Shown here piece by piece: positions 16,959 through 19,057 of a stretch of 19,057 bases of DNA. Below the pieces are notes generated by a model. It saw only the letters and a list, made by a program, of their open reading frames with translations, made no database searches and was not told the origin of the DNA. The stretch's first letter is position 1. The number at the start of each line of letters is the position of its first letter. The translations under genes and the position numbers were made by a program. Location: positions 1-19,057 of the forward strand of contig CALGIA010000357.1 in assembly GCA_937916005.1 (NCBI GenBank), in the 5' to 3' direction. Source of the DNA: an uncultured Rhodospirillaceae bacterium. GTDB lineage: Bacteria; Pseudomonadota; Alphaproteobacteria; MPNO01.

Positions 16959-17425
16959 TGCGTGTCTTCCAACCTGGGCGCGCCATCCAGCCCGGTAAGA
17001 ATGGCGTGAATCCAACCGGTGTCATTCGATGGGCCCTGTTCCGGGTCCGGCGCGACTGAAATCGGCATGGCGTATCCCGGCGACACCAGGGGAGAGGTGT
17101 GGGCGTCAAGATCCGGCCTGGGCAAATACGGAACCGGAGGCCTTGACTTGCGCTGTTTCCCAAGCGCTTCGATCGAGGTTATTTCCTGTCCTTCACGCGG
17201 TTCCAGGTGCAACAGGCGGCGGCCCAGATCGCCCAATCTGGACGGCTGGTTGAGATAGCTCCACTCGGCGCGCAGCACGTGAATGGCCTGCTGATCATCC
17301 AGAATCGATTCATTGAGCTGCCCAAGCCGCGTCTCCAGCGCCCGCACCTGTTGCTTGACCAGAAACAACCCGGTGCACAGCCCGGCGGCAAGAACGACCC
17401 ATGCGGCGGATGACGGCCTGATCAT
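16955..17425 (-). CDS. ftsL: Cell division protein FtsL
   Basis: FtsL is a small bitopic protein that forms the FtsQLB complex and activates FtsWI. The 156-residue product has only about six residues before a membrane segment (about 7-24), then a heptad-like stretch (about 25-60, V-R-A-L-E-T-R-L-G-Q-L) and the FtsL-type motif W-S-Y-L-N-Q-P-S-R-L (55-64). A Pro-rich, low-similarity tail fills the rest, so it is longer than E. coli FtsL but with a much shorter cytoplasmic end. Sequence similarity is weak in this family. The call rests on architecture, the Y-L-N-x-P-x-R-L motif and position between rsmH and ftsI. It overlaps both neighbours by ATGA. Confidence 0.9.
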   Translation of the reverse strand: MIRPSSAAWVVLAAGLCTGLFLVKQQVRALETRLGQLNESILDDQQAIHVLRAEWSYLNQPSRLGDLGRRLLHLEPREGQEITSIEALGKQRKSRPPVPYLPRPDLDAHTSPLVSPGYAMPISVAPDPEQGPSNDTGWIHAILTGLDGAPRLEDTQ

Positions 17426-18456
17426 GACGCCCCCCCATCCAGTCCGGCGGACCCAAGGGCGGCATTATCGTTACGCGCGCCCGCGCGGAGCCGTGCGGAT
17501 CGGGCGCGCGGATTAATTTTGATTTCGTCGTCGCCGGGACGGATCGCGCCGCGCGCCATCACGCTGAAAGTGGGCAGGGCGGAGTCAGCCTCCCGGGCGG
17601 CGTTTGTGGCCTCGGGCAAATGACGGGATCCACGCGGGTTCCGGCCGGTCCGGTCCTGAAAGAAGTTCTTCACTTCGCGATCTTCCAGCGAGTGGAAGGT
17701 TACCACCGCGAGCCGGCCGCCCGGCGCCAGCACCGCTTCGGCGGCCGAAAGACCACGCCGCAGTTCGCCCAGTTCGTCATTGACATAAATCCGCAGAGCC
17801 TGAAATGTCCGCGTCGCGGGATCGATGGTCTTGCCCCGGTCCTTGCGGGGACGGCGCGATGCGCGGCGGACGATATCGGCAAGCTGAAGCGTGCGCGTGA
17901 TGGGCGTCTCGCGCCGCGCCTCGACGATCGCGTGGGCGATCCGACGGGAGGCGCGCTCTTCGCCGTAGCGGTAAATGATATCGGCAAGGGGCGCTTCGTC
18001 GGTGTCGTTGACCACGTCGGCGGCGCTGGGTCCCGACTGTTCCATGCGCATATCGAGCGGCCCGTCATGACGAAATGAAAAACCGCGCTCGGCCTCATCG
18101 ATCTGCATGGACGAGACGCCGATATCGAGGGCGACGCCATCGACCGGGCCAACACCACGCGCGGCCAGCAGAGTGTCCATATCGCCATAGCGGCCCTGCA
18201 TCACCGCCAGACGCCCGTCATAACGTTTGATCATTTCAGCGCCACGCGCGACTGCATCGGGGTCGCGGTCAATGCCCCAAACCCGGCAGTCGGCCGCATC
18301 GAGCAGGGCCTTGCTGTATCCCCCGCCACCAAATGTGCCGTCCACATAAACCTCGCCGTCGCGCGGGCCGATCGCATCAAGCATTTCGGCCAGCATGACG
18401 GGTCGATGGATTCCGATATCTGAAATGGCCGGGGAAACGGTCGGAGAAACAGTCAC
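17422..18456 (-). CDS. rsmH: 16S rRNA (cytosine(1402)-N(4))-methyltransferase
   Basis: RsmH (MraW) methylates N4 of C1402 in 16S rRNA using S-adenosylmethionine and tunes the ribosomal P site. The 344 residues include H-R-P-V-M-L (17-22), the SAM loop D-G-T-F-G-G-G-G-Y-S (39-48), D-I-G-V-S-S-M-Q-I-D (111-120) with R-G-F-S-F (124-128), F-H-S-L-E-D-R (254-260) and the C-terminal N-P-R-A-R-S-A-R-L-R (315-324). All are diagnostic. The start is GTG at 18456, in a GTGA overlap with the mraZ stop and with GGAGG seven bases upstream. The C-terminus ends L-D-G-G-A-S because its last codons carry the G-rich ribosome site for ftsL. Confidence 0.98.
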   Translation of the reverse strand: MTVSPTVSPAISDIGIHRPVMLAEMLDAIGPRDGEVYVDGTFGGGGYSKALLDAADCRVWGIDRDPDAVARGAEMIKRYDGRLAVMQGRYGDMDTLLAARGVGPVDGVALDIGVSSMQIDEAERGFSFRHDGPLDMRMEQSGPSAADVVNDTDEAPLADIIYRYGEERASRRIAHAIVEARRETPITRTLQLADIVRRASRRPRKDRGKTIDPATRTFQALRIYVNDELGELRRGLSAAEAVLAPGGRLAVVTFHSLEDREVKNFFQDRTGRNPRGSRHLPEATNAAREADSALPTFSVMARGAIRPGDDEIKINPRARSARLRAGARNDNAALGSAGLDGGAS

Positions 18457-18926
18457 GATGCCCCTCCCCCGTTCAGACGCTGGCGAAATTTTGCGACCTC
18501 GTCGGCCTGCCGTTTTGCATAAGGTTCGGGCGCCCAGATCTGAAACCGCGATCCGCGGCCGACAAACACGGCGCGGTCGTCAATACCGGCATGCTCGCAA
18601 AGCGCCGCCGGCAGAATGATCCGGCCTTCACCATCGAACGGCAATTCATGGGCCATGGCCATGACGGTCTCCACCACCGAGTCATTGCCGCCGCCCAGCA
18701 GGACTTCCTCGAACGCGCCGCCCTCCATGGATCGGGACAGGCGCTCCTGGTTCATCCGCTCAAGCATCTCGCGCCCGAAGGATTCAATCGCGAGATCGGT
18801 CAGTGAGGGGTAAGCGATGACGCCCTGGAAACTTGCCCCGGACAGCGCGGCGCGGTAGGCAGCGGGAACCGAAACCCGCCCCTTGCGGTCGACCTTGTTC
18901 GAATATGTCGACAGAAATGTGCTCAA
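18453..18926 (-). CDS. mraZ: Transcriptional regulator MraZ
   Basis: MraZ is a ring-forming DNA-binding protein of the AbrB-like fold that represses the dcw operon, including itself, in E. coli. From TTG at 18926 the product has 157 residues with the two family repeats: Y-S-N-K-V-D-R-K-G-R-V-S-V-P near the N-terminus and F-D-G-E-G-R-I-I-L-P in the second half, each with the D-x-x-x-R motif. The frame is open to another TTG at 18974, but the start at 18926 puts L-S-T-F-L-S-T-Y exactly where MraZ proteins begin and has GGCGGA six bases upstream. There is no in-frame ATG near either. The weak start suggests low MraZ levels. The gene overlaps rsmH as GTGA, and five candidate MraZ boxes lie upstream. 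Confidence 0.95.
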   Translation of the reverse strand: MSTFLSTYSNKVDRKGRVSVPAAYRAALSGASFQGVIAYPSLTDLAIESFGREMLERMNQERLSRSMEGGAFEEVLLGGGNDSVVETVMAMAHELPFDGEGRIILPAALCEHAGIDDRAVFVGRGSRFQIWAPEPYAKRQADEVAKFRQRLNGGGAS

Positions 18927-18993
18927 GTTACGTCCGCCATGGTCTTTGCGTGGCAATTCCGGGACCACGCGCAATTACCCCATCCGAATTAAA

Positions 18994-19038
18994 ATGGGAT
19001 ATCATGGGATATCATGGGTATATATGGGTGTCAATGGG
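18994..19038 (+). promoter_or_regulatory. Five MraZ boxes (ATGGG at exact 10-bp spacing)
   Basis: ATGGG occurs on the plus strand at 18994, 19004, 19014, 19024 and 19034, exactly one every ten bases. The first two units are identical (ATGGGATATC). E. coli MraZ is known to bind direct TGGGN repeats separated by five bases upstream of its own gene, and this array matches that rule. There are five copies rather than three, and they face the opposite way relative to mraZ. Placed on one face of the helix, they could be read by adjacent subunits of the MraZ ring. Binding would cover the promoter elements, so autorepression is the simplest reading. Confidence 0.85.
19006..19034 (-). promoter_or_regulatory. 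Candidate promoter of the dcw operon
   Basis: On the coding strand a consensus TTGACA (19029-19034) is followed after 17 bases by TATCCC (19006-19011), a partial -10 match. The -35 lies between the fourth and fifth ATGGG boxes and the -10 overlaps the second, so MraZ binding would block polymerase. The -35 is convincing and the -10 is weak, so the promoter may need help or be deliberately modest. Predicted transcription would begin near 19000, leaving about 70 bases before the mraZ start at 18926. Confidence 0.6.
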
Positions 19039-19057
19039 AACAGATAGTAATAAGCCC

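Noticed and set aside
1..19057. Search for mobile elements, CRISPR arrays, tRNA or rRNA genes, toxin-antitoxin or defence genes
   Set aside because: The window is filled by conserved dcw genes with uniform codon use and tight junctions. No terminal inverted repeats, transposase motifs, regularly spaced long repeats or RNA gene signatures were seen, and there is no room for an undescribed accessory system.

Overview
The window is the end-to-end dcw (division and cell wall) cluster of a GC-rich Gram-negative bacterium, followed by the first codons of lpxC. All genes lie on the minus strand, so transcription runs from right (about 19.0 kb) to left. The gene order mraZ-rsmH-ftsL-ftsI-murE-murF-mraY-murD-ftsW-murG-murC-murB-ddl-ftsQ-ftsA-ftsZ-lpxC is the classic alphaproteobacterial arrangement. 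The long FtsZ linker, the FtsA N-terminus (A-L-D-V-G-S-S-K) and the meso-diaminopimelate-type MurE (D-N-P-R motif) agree with that. The overall look suggests a Rhodospirillales-like alphaproteobacterium, but the genus cannot be named from this sequence.

Layout from the promoter end: 18994-19038 holds five ATGGG boxes at an exact 10-bp period over a TTGACA -35 element, a strong candidate for the MraZ-autoregulated promoter. Next come mraZ (DNA-binding regulator), rsmH (16S rRNA methyltransferase), ftsL and ftsI (divisome scaffold and septal transpeptidase). Then come the precursor enzymes murE, murF, mraY and murD, the septal glycosyltransferase ftsW, and murG, murC, murB and ddl. Last are ftsQ, ftsA and ftsZ. 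From mraZ to ftsQ the genes are almost gapless. Most junctions are 4-base ATGA or GTGA overlaps, implying one long translationally coupled operon. Only ftsA (57-base gap) and ftsZ (97-base gap, perfect Shine-Dalgarno) have spacers of their own. A long stem-loop separates ftsZ from lpxC, whose start lies at the left edge.

Together the proteins make UDP-MurNAc-pentapeptide (MurB, C, D, E, F with Ddl), move it onto the lipid carrier and complete lipid II (MraY, MurG), polymerise and crosslink it at the septum (FtsW, FtsI), and position that machinery (FtsZ, FtsA, FtsQ, FtsL). LpxC begins lipid A synthesis. Every enzyme carries its expected key motifs, and I see no frameshift, insertion or mobile element. 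I found no undescribed system. The interesting signals are regulatory: the MraZ box array, non-ATG starts, shared coupling sequences that give four unrelated proteins a Gly-Gly-Ala-Ser tail, and small repeats and hairpins around ftsA and ftsZ. No stretch longer than 300 bases lacks a gene.
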